This document shows, in pieces, positions 22,706 to 33,214 of a stretch of 64,000 bases of DNA (the stretch's first letter is position 1; every line of letters begins with the position of its first letter). The notes under the pieces were generated by a model. It was not told where the DNA came from and ran no database searches. It saw only the letters and a program-made list of their open reading frames with translations. Origin of the DNA: Aliiglaciecola sp. M165 (GTDB lineage: Bacteria; Pseudomonadota; Gammaproteobacteria; Enterobacterales; Alteromonadaceae); NCBI RefSeq assembly GCF_007197995.1, contig NZ_VKKH01000006.1, positions 534,223-598,222 on the forward strand. Direction: 5' to 3'. A program made the position numbers and the translations under genes.

Positions 22706-24103
22706 CTAGTAATTGGCATTTCCTGGTGTACGCGGGAAGGGGATAACGTCTCTTACGTTTTGCATACCCGTCACATAGGCAACTAGCCTTTCGAATCCCA
22801 AACCAAAACCTGAATGAGGAACAGTCCCGTAACGACGTAAATCTCGGTACCAGGAATAATCTTCTTTGTCTAAGCCCATAGCTTCCAAACGTTGGTCGAA
22901 TACATCAAGACGCTCTTCGCGTTGAGAGCCACCGATAATCTCTCCAATTCCTGGCGCAAGAACATCCATCGCGGCGACAGTTTTACCATCATCATTAATG
23001 CGCATATAGAACGCTTTAATATCTTTAGGATAGTTTTGCATGATTATTGGCGCACCCACATGTTCTTCAGCAAGGTAGCGTTCATGTTCAGATGATAGGT
23101 CCACACCCCATTCAACCGGGAATTCGAATTTTTTACCGCAATTTTGCAAAATATCAATCGCATCAGTGTAATCCATGCGCACAAAGTCTTGTGAGGCAAC
23201 TTTTTCGAGTCTTTCCACAACACCTTTACTGATGTGTTTATCGAAAAATGTCATATCGTCGGCACGCTCGGTTAGTACGGCATTTAACACATATTTAAGC
23301 ATGTCTTCCGCTAATTGGGCGATGTCGCTTAGATCAGCAAACGCAACCTCAGGCTCGATCATCCAAAACTCGGCTAAATGTCGGCTCGTATTTGAGTTTT
23401 CGGCGCGGAATGTAGGACCAAAAGTGTAAACTTTCGACAGTGCAGTACAATAAGTTTCAACGTTGAGTTGTCCGGATACGGTTAAATAGGTCTCTTTACC
23501 AAAAAAATCTTGTGAATAGTCGACGTCACCCTTGTCGGTGCGCGGGATATTCATCATATCCAACGTCGACACACGGAACATTTCACCGGCACCTTCGGTA
23601 TCGCTTGCAGTAAGAATAGGCGTGCTGATCCAGAAATAGCCTCTTTCATGGAAAAAGCGATGGATCGCCTGAGAAAGGCAATTGCGCACTCGTGTGACAG
23701 CCCCAATGACATTTGTTCTTGGACGCAAGTGAGCATGTTCACGAAGGTATTCGATGCTATGACGCTTAGGCGACATTGGGTAGGTGTCAGGGTTTTCTAC
23801 CCAGCCAAGAATTTCAATATCTAGCGCCTGAATCTCTATGGATTGTCCTTGGCCTTGAGATGCTTTTACCTCACCGGTAACCGCGATAGAACAACCTGTC
23901 GTCAGTCGTTGAATGTCGGCATAATTTTCCATATCGTTTAGCGCAATGACTTGGATCGGATCAAAGCAACTTCCATCGTGTAAATTAATAAACGACAAAC
24001 CAGCCTTTGAATCTCTTCGAGTTCTTACCCAACCTTTTACTGTTAGCTTCTCACCAATTGAGTATTTTCCTGCTAACACGTCAACCACAGGGGCATGCGC
24101 CAT
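22706..24103 (-). CDS. asnS: Asparaginyl-tRNA synthetase
   Basis: 465 residues, class IIb. An N-terminal OB-fold anticodon-binding domain ([20 protein letters not shown]) is followed by a catalytic domain with motif 2 ([20 protein letters not shown]) and motif 3 ([15 protein letters not shown]). The [11 protein letters not shown] form is that of AsnRS rather than AspRS. It charges tRNA-Asn with asparagine in the cytoplasm. A single-gene unit with its own terminator. Confidence 0.97.
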   Translation of the reverse strand: MAHAPVVDVLAGKYSIGEKLTVKGWVRTRRDSKAGLSFINLHDGSCFDPIQVIALNDMENYADIQRLTTGCSIAVTGEVKASQGQGQSIEIQALDIEILGWVENPDTYPMSPKRHSIEYLREHAHLRPRTNVIGAVTRVRNCLSQAIHRFFHERGYFWISTPILTASDTEGAGEMFRVSTLDMMNIPRTDKGDVDYSQDFFGKETYLTVSGQLNVETYCTALSKVYTFGPTFRAENSNTSRHLAEFWMIEPEVAFADLSDIAQLAEDMLKYVLNAVLTERADDMTFFDKHISKGVVERLEKVASQDFVRMDYTDAIDILQNCGKKFEFPVEWGVDLSSEHERYLAEEHVGAPIIMQNYPKDIKAFYMRINDDGKTVAAMDVLAPGIGEIIGGSQREERLDVFDQRLEAMGLDKEDYSWYRDLRRYGTVPHSGFGLGFERLVAYVTGMQNVRDVIPFPRTPGNANY

Positions 24104-24328
24104 TGATATTTCTCCACTACTCGGGACTTGGCCCGCTCTTTTTTAAATTATTGCCGTAACAGTGCACTTACTCGTGTTAACCGACCTAGAACATTCTTAC
24201 ATCTTGCTCTACATTAATGAGTAGTAGCCTGCGTTTTTATGTCCAAGTGATCCACTGCAATGATAAGGTGTGTAATCTTACTTAGCTGAACGACAGACTC
24301 AAGCAAAAATAGGCGTTTAAAGCAGAAT

Positions 24329-24724
24329 ATGACAGATCAATCTAACTGGCAGGGCGAAAATCGCCGAAAAACACCCCGAAGTCACGATCGATTTTATCAA
24401 ATCGTACTTGGCCTGAATATTTTTGCTTGGGTTGTGTTTGTCGCAGCTCTCATTGTATTTCATTATGCGAGACCTGAGTTAATTTCTGGTGTGCAGGAAT
24501 ATTGGGGGGTAGAAGGGCGCCAAGATTGGTCAAGATCTCTCAGCGTTTATTTGCTCATTTTGTTGGCATTGTGCACATTAATGAGTTTGCTGGTGTTGAT
24601 ATTGCGACGATTTCGTACCCGGCGCCAAAATGACTATTTTGGGATCAACGTGGTGATCCTTTTAGCCATATCGATCACCGTGTTAATTTGGATAGTTTCG
24701 GATATGCCACAACCCCCCAGTTAG
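24329..24724 (+). CDS. Small membrane protein of unknown function
   Basis: 131 residues. A basic, polar N-terminus (GENRRKTPRSHDRFYQIVLG) is followed by three predicted membrane helices (about residues 27-47, 68-92 and 104-124). I do not recognise a family. It ends 2 bases from the convergent bioA stop. A long frame with a plausible membrane topology supports it as real. Confidence 0.6.
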   Translation: MTDQSNWQGENRRKTPRSHDRFYQIVLGLNIFAWVVFVAALIVFHYARPELISGVQEYWGVEGRQDWSRSLSVYLLILLALCTLMSLLVLILRRFRTRRQNDYFGINVVILLAISITVLIWIVSDMPQPPS

Positions 24725-24726
24725 TT

Positions 24727-26016
24727 CTAGCCCAGTGTCTGTAAACTAATAGCGATGGCTTCTGTCAGCTTCGCTAATTCTTTGGGTGAGATAATATACG
24801 GGGGCATTATATAAATTAGTTTGCCAAATGGTCGTATCCACACACCATTATCGACAAATACCCGTTGTAGTGCGGCTACGTTGACTGCCTGTTTACATTC
24901 CACAACGCCTATGGCGCCCAACACCCTAACATCTGCAACAGCAACATGGGATTTTAACGGTAAAAGTTGCTCACTAAGCTGAGATTCAATGTCTTTGACC
25001 TGTTGTTGCCACTGATTGGTTTGGATGAGTTCCAGGCTAGTATTGGCAACGGCACAGGCCAAAGGATTACCCATGTAGGTCGGGCCGTGCATGAATACAC
25101 TAGGCTCACCTGCGCAAACGCCTAATGCGACATCTTCAGTACAGAGGGTTGCAGCCAGTGTCATATAGCCACCGGTCAACGCTTTGCCCAGGCACATAAT
25201 GTCAGGGGTAATTTGGGCGTGTTCACAGGCAAACAATTTTCCGGTTCGACCAAACCCTGTGGCGATTTCATCACAAATCAACAGGATGTTGTGTTCGTCG
25301 CATAATTGGCGACAGCGACGCAGATATTCTGGATGATAGATCCGCATCCCACCGGCGCCTTGCACAATAGGTTCAATAATTAAGGCGGCGACTTCATTTT
25401 TATGCGCCAAGATCAAATCTTCTAGTGGCGCAATATCATCCTCACTCCAGTTGTTGCCAAAGCGGGTTTGTGGGGCAGGTGCAAATATTTGTGCGCTCAA
25501 CACCTCATTGAACAAACTGTGCATACCGTTTATCGGATCACACACCGACATGGCCGCAAACGTATCGCCGTGATAGCCGTTTCGCGGCGATATGAATCGA
25601 CATTTTTCTTTTGCACCCTGACAGGCCCAGTACTGCACCGCCATTTTCATTGCCACTTCAACCGATACCGACCCCGAATCGGCTAAGAATACTCGTTCGA
25701 GACCTTCTGGCGTCATGTCCACTAGCTTACGACACAACGAAATTGCCGGCTGATGGGTTATACCACCAAACATTACGTGGGACATTTTATCTATTTGCGA
25801 TTTTGCTGCAGCGTTGATTTGAGGATGATTGTAACCGTGTATTGCCGCCCACCAGGATGACATACCATCAACCAGCTGTTCGCCATCTCTGAGTTTAAGC
25901 ATGACGCCTTTTGCTGATTCAACTTCGTAACAAGGCAGTGGATTAACGGCTGATGTATAAGGATGCCAAATGTGTTTTTGATCAAAATCCAGATCGTCGG
26001 ATAAATATCTGTTCAA
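24727..26016 (-). CDS. bioA: Adenosylmethionine-8-amino-7-oxononanoate aminotransferase (BioA)
   Basis: 429 residues, class III aminotransferase. It converts KAPA to DAPA using S-adenosylmethionine as amino donor, the step before dethiobiotin. Signatures: HIWHPYTS near the start, [37 protein letters not shown] and the PLP lysine in [16 protein letters not shown]. It is divergent from bioBFCD across a BirA-type operator, the E. coli arrangement. Confidence 0.97.
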   Translation of the reverse strand: MNRYLSDDLDFDQKHIWHPYTSAVNPLPCYEVESAKGVMLKLRDGEQLVDGMSSWWAAIHGYNHPQINAAAKSQIDKMSHVMFGGITHQPAISLCRKLVDMTPEGLERVFLADSGSVSVEVAMKMAVQYWACQGAKEKCRFISPRNGYHGDTFAAMSVCDPINGMHSLFNEVLSAQIFAPAPQTRFGNNWSEDDIAPLEDLILAHKNEVAALIIEPIVQGAGGMRIYHPEYLRRCRQLCDEHNILLICDEIATGFGRTGKLFACEHAQITPDIMCLGKALTGGYMTLAATLCTEDVALGVCAGEPSVFMHGPTYMGNPLACAVANTSLELIQTNQWQQQVKDIESQLSEQLLPLKSHVAVADVRVLGAIGVVECKQAVNVAALQRVFVDNGVWIRPFGKLIYIMPPYIISPKELAKLTEAIAISLQTLG

Positions 26017-26027
26017 AAAATGCTCAC

Positions 26028-26060
26028 TTGTAAATTTGTCGAAGTGGTACGAGTTGACAA
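26028..26060. promoter_or_regulatory. BirA operator of the biotin genes
   Basis: TTGTAAATT (26028-26036), a 15-base spacer, then AGTTGACAA (26052-26060). This matches the known BirA site (TTGTAAAC, 15-16 bases, GTTTACAA) in both half-sites and spacing. Lying between bioA and bioB, it should repress both when BirA carries biotinyl-AMP. Confidence 0.8.
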
Positions 26061-26141
26061 TGTCAGTTTGCGCCTTAGACTAAGCCAACAAAATGCGTTA
26101 GTAAAGGGTTGTAAATGGCAAATTTATCGGAGGAGAGCAGC

Positions 26142-27218
26142 ATGGGGCAGGTACGTCATGACTGGACATTGGATGAGGTGAATCGGTTGTTCGATATGCC
26201 GTTTAATGATCTGCTGTTCGAAGCACAAACTGTTCATCGCCAACATTTCGATCCTAATTATGTCCAAGTGAGCACGCTATTATCGATTAAAACCGGCGCT
26301 TGCCCCGAAGATTGCAAATATTGCCCACAAAGCGCTCGTTATGATACGGGCCTGGAGAAAGAGCGTCTGTTAGAAATCGAAAAAGTGATCCAAAGGGCTA
26401 AAGAAGCCAAAGCAACAGGTTCTACGCGCTTTTGCATGGGCGCAGCCTGGCGTAATCCCAAAGATCGCGACATGCCATATGTTATAGATATGGTGAAAGA
26501 AGTGAAAAAGCTAGGTCTGGAAACCTGTATGACACTGGGAATGCTATCACGTGAACAAGCGGTAGCACTTAAACAAGCCGGCTTGGATTACTACAATCAC
26601 AACCTCGATACCTCGCCAGAATATTATGGCGATATTATCACCACGAGAACCTACCAAGATCGTTTAGACACGCTACAAAATGTTCGTGATGCGGGTATGC
26701 ACGTGTGTTCAGGTGGTATCGTTGGTATGGGGGAGAATGCAGATGACCGCTCAGGGTTACTGATGCAATTGGCGAATTTGGAGCGTCATCCAGAAAGTGT
26801 ACCGATCAACATGTTAGTGAAAGTTAAAGGCACCCCACTAGATAGCATTGATGACCTGGAGCCCTTTGAGTTTATCCGCACCATTGCCGTAGCTCGAATA
26901 ATGATGCCTAAGTCGTTTGTTAGGTTGTCAGCCGGACGAGAAGCGATGAATGAACAAATGCAGTCTCTATGTTTTATGGCTGGTGCAAATTCGATTTTCT
27001 ATGGGTGTAAGTTGCTCACTACTTCCAATCCCGAAACCCATGAAGACGTAATGTTATTTAAAAAGTTAGGAATAAATTCCAAACAAACCCGTGAGTTCTC
27101 AGATGAAGCCCATGAAGCCGCTTTATTGGAAGAAATAGAATCCAAAAATGATGCTTCAAATGAACTGTTTTACGATGCCAGTCAGGCCAAGGTAAGCCTT
27201 GCAGAAACCACAGAGTAA
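26142..27218 (+). CDS. bioB: Biotin synthase BioB
   Basis: 358 residues from the ATG at 26142. Radical-SAM enzyme that inserts sulfur into dethiobiotin. The radical-SAM cluster motif is [11 protein letters not shown]; the family residues [12 protein letters not shown] and the late RLSAGREAM are also visible. An earlier in-frame ATG at 26115 would add nine residues, but CGGAGGAG at 26129-26136 is ideally placed for 26142. First gene of bioBFCD. Confidence 0.97.
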   Translation: MGQVRHDWTLDEVNRLFDMPFNDLLFEAQTVHRQHFDPNYVQVSTLLSIKTGACPEDCKYCPQSARYDTGLEKERLLEIEKVIQRAKEAKATGSTRFCMGAAWRNPKDRDMPYVIDMVKEVKKLGLETCMTLGMLSREQAVALKQAGLDYYNHNLDTSPEYYGDIITTRTYQDRLDTLQNVRDAGMHVCSGGIVGMGENADDRSGLLMQLANLERHPESVPINMLVKVKGTPLDSIDDLEPFEFIRTIAVARIMMPKSFVRLSAGREAMNEQMQSLCFMAGANSIFYGCKLLTTSNPETHEDVMLFKKLGINSKQTREFSDEAHEAALLEEIESKNDASNELFYDASQAKVSLAETTE

Positions 27219-27221
27219 CCC

Positions 27222-28403
27222 GTGGCATTTGAGTTTATTCAGCGCGACCTAGCACAGCGTCGCGCCCAGTCACTATTTCGCTCCAGAACGATCATTGAAT
27301 CGAGTGCAGGGGCAATGATTGAGGCAAGTGGCCAACACTTTTTAAATTTTTCAGGCAACGATTACCTCGGCCAAAGACAGGATTTGCAGGTGATGCAAGC
27401 CTGGGTCGAAGGCATATCCGTTTATGGTGTAGGCAGTGGCGCTTCGCCTTTGGTGACCGGTCATACTCGCGCTCATCAACAGTTAGAAGATTATCTGGCC
27501 GAAGGGTTGGGCAGAGAAAAAGTCATGTTGTTTAGCTCTGGCTTTGCGGCAAATCAGGCGGTGTGTCAGGCGCTTTCTCATGCTAATTCAGCCTTGGTGT
27601 GCGATAAATTGATGCATGCATCTTTTATTGATGCGGCAATGCACAGCGAAGGTGAGTTTAAGCGCTTCAAACACAATGATCTTGACCACCTTGAGCATAT
27701 TCTAAAAGGCATACATGGTGATTGTATTATCGCCAGCGAAGGCGTTTTTAGTATGGACGGAGACAATGCTGATTGCGAAGAGATTGGGCAAATAGCAAAT
27801 AACAATAATGCCTGGTTTATGCTTGATGATGCCCATGGCATGGGCGTTCGAGGACAAACGGGCTTAGGCACTGCACAAGCTTTGAAACTGTCACAACAAC
27901 AGCTACCGATTTTAATGGGTACTTTTGGTAAGGCACTTGGCACCGCAGGTGCTTTTGTCGCTGCATCAACCGATACCATTGACTATCTAATCAACTTCGC
28001 AAAGCATTACATTTATAGCACATCAATGCCGCCAGCGATGGCTTCGGCAACCCTTGCTAGTTTTCATAGCTTGCAAGATGGTGCGAAGCAGCAACAACTC
28101 AACGAAAGAATACACTTGTTTCGCTCTCTATGTGCTCAGGCCGATATCGAATTGATGCAATCAAATAGCGCTATCCAGCCCGTTTTGGTTGGTGATCCAA
28201 CGTCCGCCGTTTTTCTTAGCGACACATTGAAGTCTATGGGAGTATGGGTGACAGCTATCCGTTATCCCACCGTACCCAAAGCAAAAGATAGACTCAGAAT
28301 AACCTTGTCTACCAGTCATCGACTTACTGATATTGAAGCGCTAGTGGATGCACTGGCGATTGCTTTTAATCGCTTGGACGAACGACCGGAGCGCGTTAAA
28401 TGA
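27222..28403 (+). CDS. bioF: 8-amino-7-oxononanoate synthase BioF
   Basis: 393 residues, starting with GTG 3 bases after bioB. PLP enzyme that condenses pimeloyl-ACP (or -CoA) with alanine to give KAPA. Signatures: NDYLGQRQD, GSGASPLVTGHT, LDDAHGMGVRG and the PLP lysine in GTFGKALGTAGAF. Its stop overlaps the bioC start as ATGA. Confidence 0.96.
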   Translation: MAFEFIQRDLAQRRAQSLFRSRTIIESSAGAMIEASGQHFLNFSGNDYLGQRQDLQVMQAWVEGISVYGVGSGASPLVTGHTRAHQQLEDYLAEGLGREKVMLFSSGFAANQAVCQALSHANSALVCDKLMHASFIDAAMHSEGEFKRFKHNDLDHLEHILKGIHGDCIIASEGVFSMDGDNADCEEIGQIANNNNAWFMLDDAHGMGVRGQTGLGTAQALKLSQQQLPILMGTFGKALGTAGAFVAASTDTIDYLINFAKHYIYSTSMPPAMASATLASFHSLQDGAKQQQLNERIHLFRSLCAQADIELMQSNSAIQPVLVGDPTSAVFLSDTLKSMGVWVTAIRYPTVPKAKDRLRITLSTSHRLTDIEALVDALAIAFNRLDERPERVK

Positions 28404-29185
28404 TGGCACAATCTACCTACAAAGAAAGGGTTGCCAAGCAGTTTAGTAAACATGCTCAACATTATGACGACATTGCCCAAATCCAGTTGGAGATTGGTTT
28501 TGATGCAGTGCAACAAATACATCAAAGCGGCGGGCTGGCGCTGGATATTGGCAGTGGAACAGGCCGCCTCACTTCATTACTTTGCAATCATTTTGATCAA
28601 GTGATAGGAGTAGACATATCTTCTGGAATGGTATCTTTTGCCCAACAAAAATATGCGCAGGCAAAGCACCTGCAATTTATTCATGGCGACGCCGAAGCAT
28701 TACCCGTTGACGAAAACAGTGTGGACTTTGTCTTTTCAAGCATGACATTGCAATGGTGTAACCCGCTTAACAAAAGTCTATGCGAGGTTATGCGAGTACT
28801 GCGGCCAGGTGGGCAAGCTCTGTTGGTGATTATGGGGCAAAACTCAATGCATGAATTACGTTCATCTTGGGCAGATATCGATCCCCATCCTAGAGTGAAT
28901 CAGTTTGCAACACCTATGCATTTACTTGAACAGGCCAGAGAAGCGGGTTTCACTGTCGACGTTGAACAAAAAAACTATGTGTCTTGGCACGCCGACATTA
29001 GCCACTTACTCAACAGTATCCGTCAGGTTGGGGCAAGCTCAGTGTCCAACAATCACCCTGGGCAACCTCTGACCAGACATAGGTTGATGCAATTAGCATC
29101 TGTCTACTCTGAAAAATTTGCCAGTAACGGTCAGCTTCCGCTGACTTACAATTTAATTTATTTAACATTAACCAAGGATCTTTAG
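28400..29185 (+). CDS. bioC: Malonyl-ACP O-methyltransferase BioC
   Basis: 261 residues, class I SAM-dependent methyltransferase. Motif I is LALDIGSGTGRLT; the acidic residue after the second strand is in IGVDISSGMVS; then GDAEALPVDENSVDFVFSSM and LQWC, typical of BioC. It methylates malonyl-ACP so that fatty-acid synthesis can make the pimeloyl chain. The partner esterase BioH is not seen in this window. Overlaps bioF by 4 bases. Confidence 0.94.
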   Translation: MMAQSTYKERVAKQFSKHAQHYDDIAQIQLEIGFDAVQQIHQSGGLALDIGSGTGRLTSLLCNHFDQVIGVDISSGMVSFAQQKYAQAKHLQFIHGDAEALPVDENSVDFVFSSMTLQWCNPLNKSLCEVMRVLRPGGQALLVIMGQNSMHELRSSWADIDPHPRVNQFATPMHLLEQAREAGFTVDVEQKNYVSWHADISHLLNSIRQVGASSVSNNHPGQPLTRHRLMQLASVYSEKFASNGQLPLTYNLIYLTLTKDL

Positions 29186-29193
29186 CGAACACT

Positions 29194-29862
29194 ATGAGCA
29201 AAACCCTGTTTATTACCGCTACCGATACCGATGCCGGAAAAACCGTAGTGGCCTGCGCGTTGCTACGTATTGCTGCCCAACAAGGGCTCTCAACGCTAGC
29301 GTTTAAGCCAGTATCTGCCGGTTGCGAAAAGACTGGTGATGGATTACGAAATCAAGATGCGCTGGATCTTTGGTCTGAAGTCACTGAAGAAATGGCTTAT
29401 GAAGAGGTGAACCCGATTGCGTTTGAGGATCCTGTTGCTCCGCATTTGGCTGCGCAGCGCTTGTCCCAGCCTATATCCGTTGAGCAATTGAACAAGTCTT
29501 ATCAATATTTGTTGAATAAAAATGCTGACTTGTTAGTGGTAGAAGGTGCAGGGGGATGGCGATTGCCATTGGGGCAAGGACAATTCATGTCTGACTTTGT
29601 TAAGCGTCATGAACTGCCCTGCGTTATGGTGATCGGGTTAAAATTAGGCTGCCTGAATCATGCGCTATTAACCTATGAGTCGATGTTAGCAAATAACATC
29701 AATGTCTTGGGATGGGTAGGCAATGTTGTTGATCCAGATATGGCTTATCTTGAGGACAACATTGCCAGTTTGCGAAAGCTTATTGATGCACCTAACTTAG
29801 GGATCGTGCCGCATTTAGATGACACAACAAACGCGGCCAGCTATCTTAGACTACCTTTTTAG
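29194..29862 (+). CDS. bioD: Dethiobiotin synthetase BioD
   Basis: 222 residues. ATP-dependent carboxylase that closes the ureido ring of dethiobiotin. The P-loop is TATDTDAGKTVVACALL; FKPVSAGCEKTGDG, VEGAGGWRLPL and the Mg-binding acidic residues are visible. Last gene of bioBFCD, 8 bases after bioC, and convergent with pepE. Confidence 0.95.
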   Translation: MSKTLFITATDTDAGKTVVACALLRIAAQQGLSTLAFKPVSAGCEKTGDGLRNQDALDLWSEVTEEMAYEEVNPIAFEDPVAPHLAAQRLSQPISVEQLNKSYQYLLNKNADLLVVEGAGGWRLPLGQGQFMSDFVKRHELPCVMVIGLKLGCLNHALLTYESMLANNINVLGWVGNVVDPDMAYLEDNIASLRKLIDAPNLGIVPHLDDTTNAASYLRLPF

Positions 29863-29871
29863 CTGGTTAAG

Positions 29872-30573
29872 CTACACATTTAATAGATAGGACAAATTAT
29901 CAGATTTCGTAATGGTTTTTACGTTTTCACCGGTAAATAACACGCCATCAAGCTCGCCCAACAAACTAAGGTTTTGGCCCTCCCGATATAAAGCCGAACC
30001 TTCTCGAATACCTATCACTGGCATATCAGGGTTAAGCGCACAAAATTCCTTAATGCGTTCAGCCCGAGTTTCACCATTGTGACCAGGAGGTTGGTAGTCG
30101 CTGTAATGCGGATTTATTTGAAATGGCACTAAGTTTAAGGCGTCAAAGGAAAGGGGCTGAATAATGGGCATATCATTGGTTGTTCGAATGGAGTTTCCAC
30201 ACAGGTTTGCACCAGCACTCCAACCCACATAAGGAACCCCAGCATTCACGCGCTGCACAATGACATCAGTTAATCCTTGATCTTGCAGTTGACGTAGCAA
30301 GTTGAACGTATTGCCACCGCCAACCATAATAGACTTTGCGTTTAATAAAGCATCTTTGGGAGATGGGCATTGATGAATGCTTTGAATAGTTAAAAAGGGA
30401 AGGGCTTGTTGAACCTTTTTCAGGTAATCATCCCATTTCAACGTAACACCCGCATAAGGAATAAAAAGTACCTCTTCAACAGGACTTAAAACATCTTGAA
30501 TCAACTTAGTAGCAGACTCCAAATAAGCCCCTTGGCCTGCGCGGGAGCTACTTAACATTAAAACTTTAATCAT
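29872..30573 (-). CDS. pepE: Peptidase E (alpha-aspartyl dipeptidase)
   Basis: 233 residues, the usual length. S51-family serine peptidase with the nucleophile in YVGWSAGANLCGNSI and the preceding MVGGGNTFNLLRQL loop. It cleaves Asp-X dipeptides in the cytoplasm. It stands alone: bioD is convergent, and a 179-base gap precedes it without obvious features. Confidence 0.93.
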   Translation of the reverse strand: MIKVLMLSSSRAGQGAYLESATKLIQDVLSPVEEVLFIPYAGVTLKWDDYLKKVQQALPFLTIQSIHQCPSPKDALLNAKSIMVGGGNTFNLLRQLQDQGLTDVIVQRVNAGVPYVGWSAGANLCGNSIRTTNDMPIIQPLSFDALNLVPFQINPHYSDYQPPGHNGETRAERIKEFCALNPDMPVIGIREGSALYREGQNLSLLGELDGVLFTGENVKTITKSDNLSYLLNV

Positions 30574-30752
30574 TTCTAACTTCTTTCCTAAAATAGTGCC
30601 AAAGGCTTTGATGTAGCGGCATAAATTCGCTGCAAAGCATAAGACAAGCGTTCAAAGGAAACAACTGCATGGGCAGGGAAACACCGTTTTGCATGAGGGT
30701 TTTAGAGCGAAATTCCCGCACGCGTTTTTGATATTGTCGAGAAATTTATTCA

Positions 30753-31718
30753 CTAAAACTGTGTGGCGACTAAGTAACTGTTGTAGCCGATAAAAACCGA
30801 TAAAAGCGCTAGACCTTCCCATCTATTTACTCTGCCAGCACTCTTAATTCCAATACAGAATATTAAAAGCGCGATAGTCACGGCAAGCATTAATAGACTG
30901 TCACGATACAAAAAGCTTGATTCGATGCTCACGGGTTGAATCACCCCGGCCAACCCTACTACCGTTAGGGTATTGAACAGGTTTGAACCGACAACATTTC
31001 CAATCGCTAATTCGTGTTCGTTTTTACGCACGGCAATAATGGAAGATATTAGCTCTGGTAGTGATGTGCCAATACCTATGATCGTCAGACCGATAATCAC
31101 ATCACTTACGGCAAAATAGTGAGCAATCTCAACGGCTCCCCAGACTAATAAACGAGAGCTGGCAATAAGCAGGATTAAGCCAGCAAATAGCCAAAACAAA
31201 TGCACACCCAAAGCAGATTTTTCATCAGCAAGTTCGTCTTCGATGTCATCGCCAAGCGGGTCATTGGGTTGTTTTAATGTTTGCCAGATTGTCCAGCCAA
31301 TCAACAGTACAAACAATCCCAACAACGAAAATGCGTCATCGAAGGACAGTCTTAAATCCAATAGTTGCCACACGGCAAAAAACGTTATTGCTAATAAAAT
31401 AGGTAGTTCTTTTCTGACGATTTCAGACTTTACAACGATGGGACTGAGCAAGGCTGTTACACCGATAACTAAAGTAATATTGGTGATGTTAGAACCATAT
31501 GCGTTACCCAAAGCCAAGCCACCATTGCCCTGTATCGCAGCAAATACGGACACAATGATCTCGGGTGCTGAGGTACCAAAACCAATGATAAACATGCCGA
31601 TAAATAGCGGCGATATATTGAAATGTGTAGCGGTAAAAGACGCACCGCTAATAAATCGTTCGGCGCTCCAAATTAATAAAGGGAGTCCAAAAAGAATAGC
31701 CAGTGTTGCCCAGAACAT
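30753..31718 (-). CDS. Calcium/sodium antiporter, YrbG/CaCA family (first copy)
   Basis: 321 residues, about ten membrane helices in two inverted repeats. The two alpha-repeat signatures are GFGTSAPEIIVSVFAA followed by GNAYGSNITNI, and GIGTSLPELISSIIAV followed by GNVVGSNLFN. An acidic loop in the middle (DPLGDDIEDELADEK) separates the halves. It probably exchanges Ca2+ or Na+ across the inner membrane. A second paralogue is at 37256-38209. Confidence 0.92.
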   Translation of the reverse strand: MFWATLAILFGLPLLIWSAERFISGASFTATHFNISPLFIGMFIIGFGTSAPEIIVSVFAAIQGNGGLALGNAYGSNITNITLVIGVTALLSPIVVKSEIVRKELPILLAITFFAVWQLLDLRLSFDDAFSLLGLFVLLIGWTIWQTLKQPNDPLGDDIEDELADEKSALGVHLFWLFAGLILLIASSRLLVWGAVEIAHYFAVSDVIIGLTIIGIGTSLPELISSIIAVRKNEHELAIGNVVGSNLFNTLTVVGLAGVIQPVSIESSFLYRDSLLMLAVTIALLIFCIGIKSAGRVNRWEGLALLSVFIGYNSYLVATQF

Positions 31719-31877
31719 TTACGAACTCCAAAATCTAATGTTACTCAATGTTAGAATATAAAAGTCGGTCAAGATCTCTTATCGCGAAGTTTGAGCGAGA
31801 TTTTCACGCCCCTGACGGAACCTCGTTTATTTTTTGCTGAACATGATCATTAGCCTGTTCTTAGCGCGCCATCTGTG

Positions 31878-33212
31878 TCAACCACGGGGTAACATGTCAG
31901 ATAGTAACAATGCAATACCTAAAAAGGACATAAAGCCGGCAATATCCGTTATTGTTGTCAGCACTATTGACGAAGATTGAGCAGGGTCCATCCCAAACTT
32001 TTTTAGTGCAATAGGGACTATGGCACCGGCCGTGCAGGCAATCGCTAACGAAGAAACCATCGCCAAGGCGATGACTAAAGCAAGCCCAACTGAATCACTC
32101 CAAAAATAGACGGCAATGGAACAGGTAATTGCTATGGCAACACCATTTAGTAGACCAGCAACTAATTCTTTTGTCATAACTTTGGCCCAATGCCGGGTGG
32201 TGATTTCTCTTAGAGTCAACCCACGCATGGTTACTGCAAGAGCTTGCGCCCCGGCATTTCCAGATTGTCCAGCTGCTACGGGCAACAATATTGCCAGTGC
32301 AGTGATTTCTGAAATCAATCCTTCAAATGCGCCTACAACTGCCGCCGCGGCAAACGCCGTGAGCAAGTTTATTTGCAGCCAGGGTAAGCGTTTTTTCACC
32401 GCAAAAAAGCTACTAGAAAGTGCTCTTTCTTCTTTGCTAACACCCACCATCGTTTGAATGTCGGAGGCCAAGTCTTCTTTGGTTGATTGATAAATATCAA
32501 AGAAACGGATTGCGCCAATTAGCTGATCATGGGCATCTAATACTGGAATAGCACTACTGCGTTGCCCTTCGAAACGTTCAATGACCATGTCCTTGCTATC
32601 CAATGCGCTAAAAACAGACTTTACGGGCTTTGCTAAGGTGATTAGCTCTTGATCAAGGGGACTTATTACCAGTTCTGAAAGACTTACTTCACCCAACAAA
32701 GCTTGTTGATCATCAATCACATAAATCACTTCTTCGGCTTTGCTGCTTCGTTGTCTGAGTTTTCTTAGCGCCGTTTTTACATCGGTATCACTGTAAAAGC
32801 TGACGATACCAGCGGTCATCATGCGAGCGGCGGTGTCATCCGGATACACTAGCAACTCACTGTACTCATTTGCCAAATCTGCGTGTGATTGCTTCAACAC
32901 CTCCATAATGCTGTTTAACGAAGGTGTCGGTAACCTGGAAAGTAATGACACAGCTATATGACTATCTAAGCCAACTAAGACATCTACGGCTAACTCTTCA
33001 GGAAGAGCAGTGAAAATATTCTCCGAAACACCAGCAGGTATGTATCGCCAAAGATTGATAATAATTTGCGCTGGTTGATGTGCAAGCAAGTCCGCGGCTT
33101 GGGCCGGACTGATAGTTTCAAGAAATCTGACGCTTTTGTAAGGGTAGTTTGCCAAATATTCTTTGTTAAGAAATTGCGTCGTGTTATCGCGAGCGGTTGA
33201 GCTTGAATTCAT
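31878..33212 (-). CDS. mgtE: MgtE-family magnesium transporter
   Basis: About 444 residues from the ATG at 33212, with CGGAG just ahead. A helical MgtE N domain (about residues 30-130) is followed by two CBS domains (about 130-250) and a five-helix membrane domain from about 285. That domain carries AAGQSGNAGAQALAVTMRGL and the Mg-coordinating Asp of TTITDIAGFMSF. Mg2+ uptake gated by its own cytosolic domain is established for the family. It follows a second MgtE-like protein that lacks the membrane part. Confidence 0.92.
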   Translation of the reverse strand: MNSSSTARDNTTQFLNKEYLANYPYKSVRFLETISPAQAADLLAHQPAQIIINLWRYIPAGVSENIFTALPEELAVDVLVGLDSHIAVSLLSRLPTPSLNSIMEVLKQSHADLANEYSELLVYPDDTAARMMTAGIVSFYSDTDVKTALRKLRQRSSKAEEVIYVIDDQQALLGEVSLSELVISPLDQELITLAKPVKSVFSALDSKDMVIERFEGQRSSAIPVLDAHDQLIGAIRFFDIYQSTKEDLASDIQTMVGVSKEERALSSSFFAVKKRLPWLQINLLTAFAAAAVVGAFEGLISEITALAILLPVAAGQSGNAGAQALAVTMRGLTLREITTRHWAKVMTKELVAGLLNGVAIAITCSIAVYFWSDSVGLALVIALAMVSSLAIACTAGAIVPIALKKFGMDPAQSSSIVLTTITDIAGFMSFLGIALLLSDMLPRG

Positions 33213-33214
33213 AA

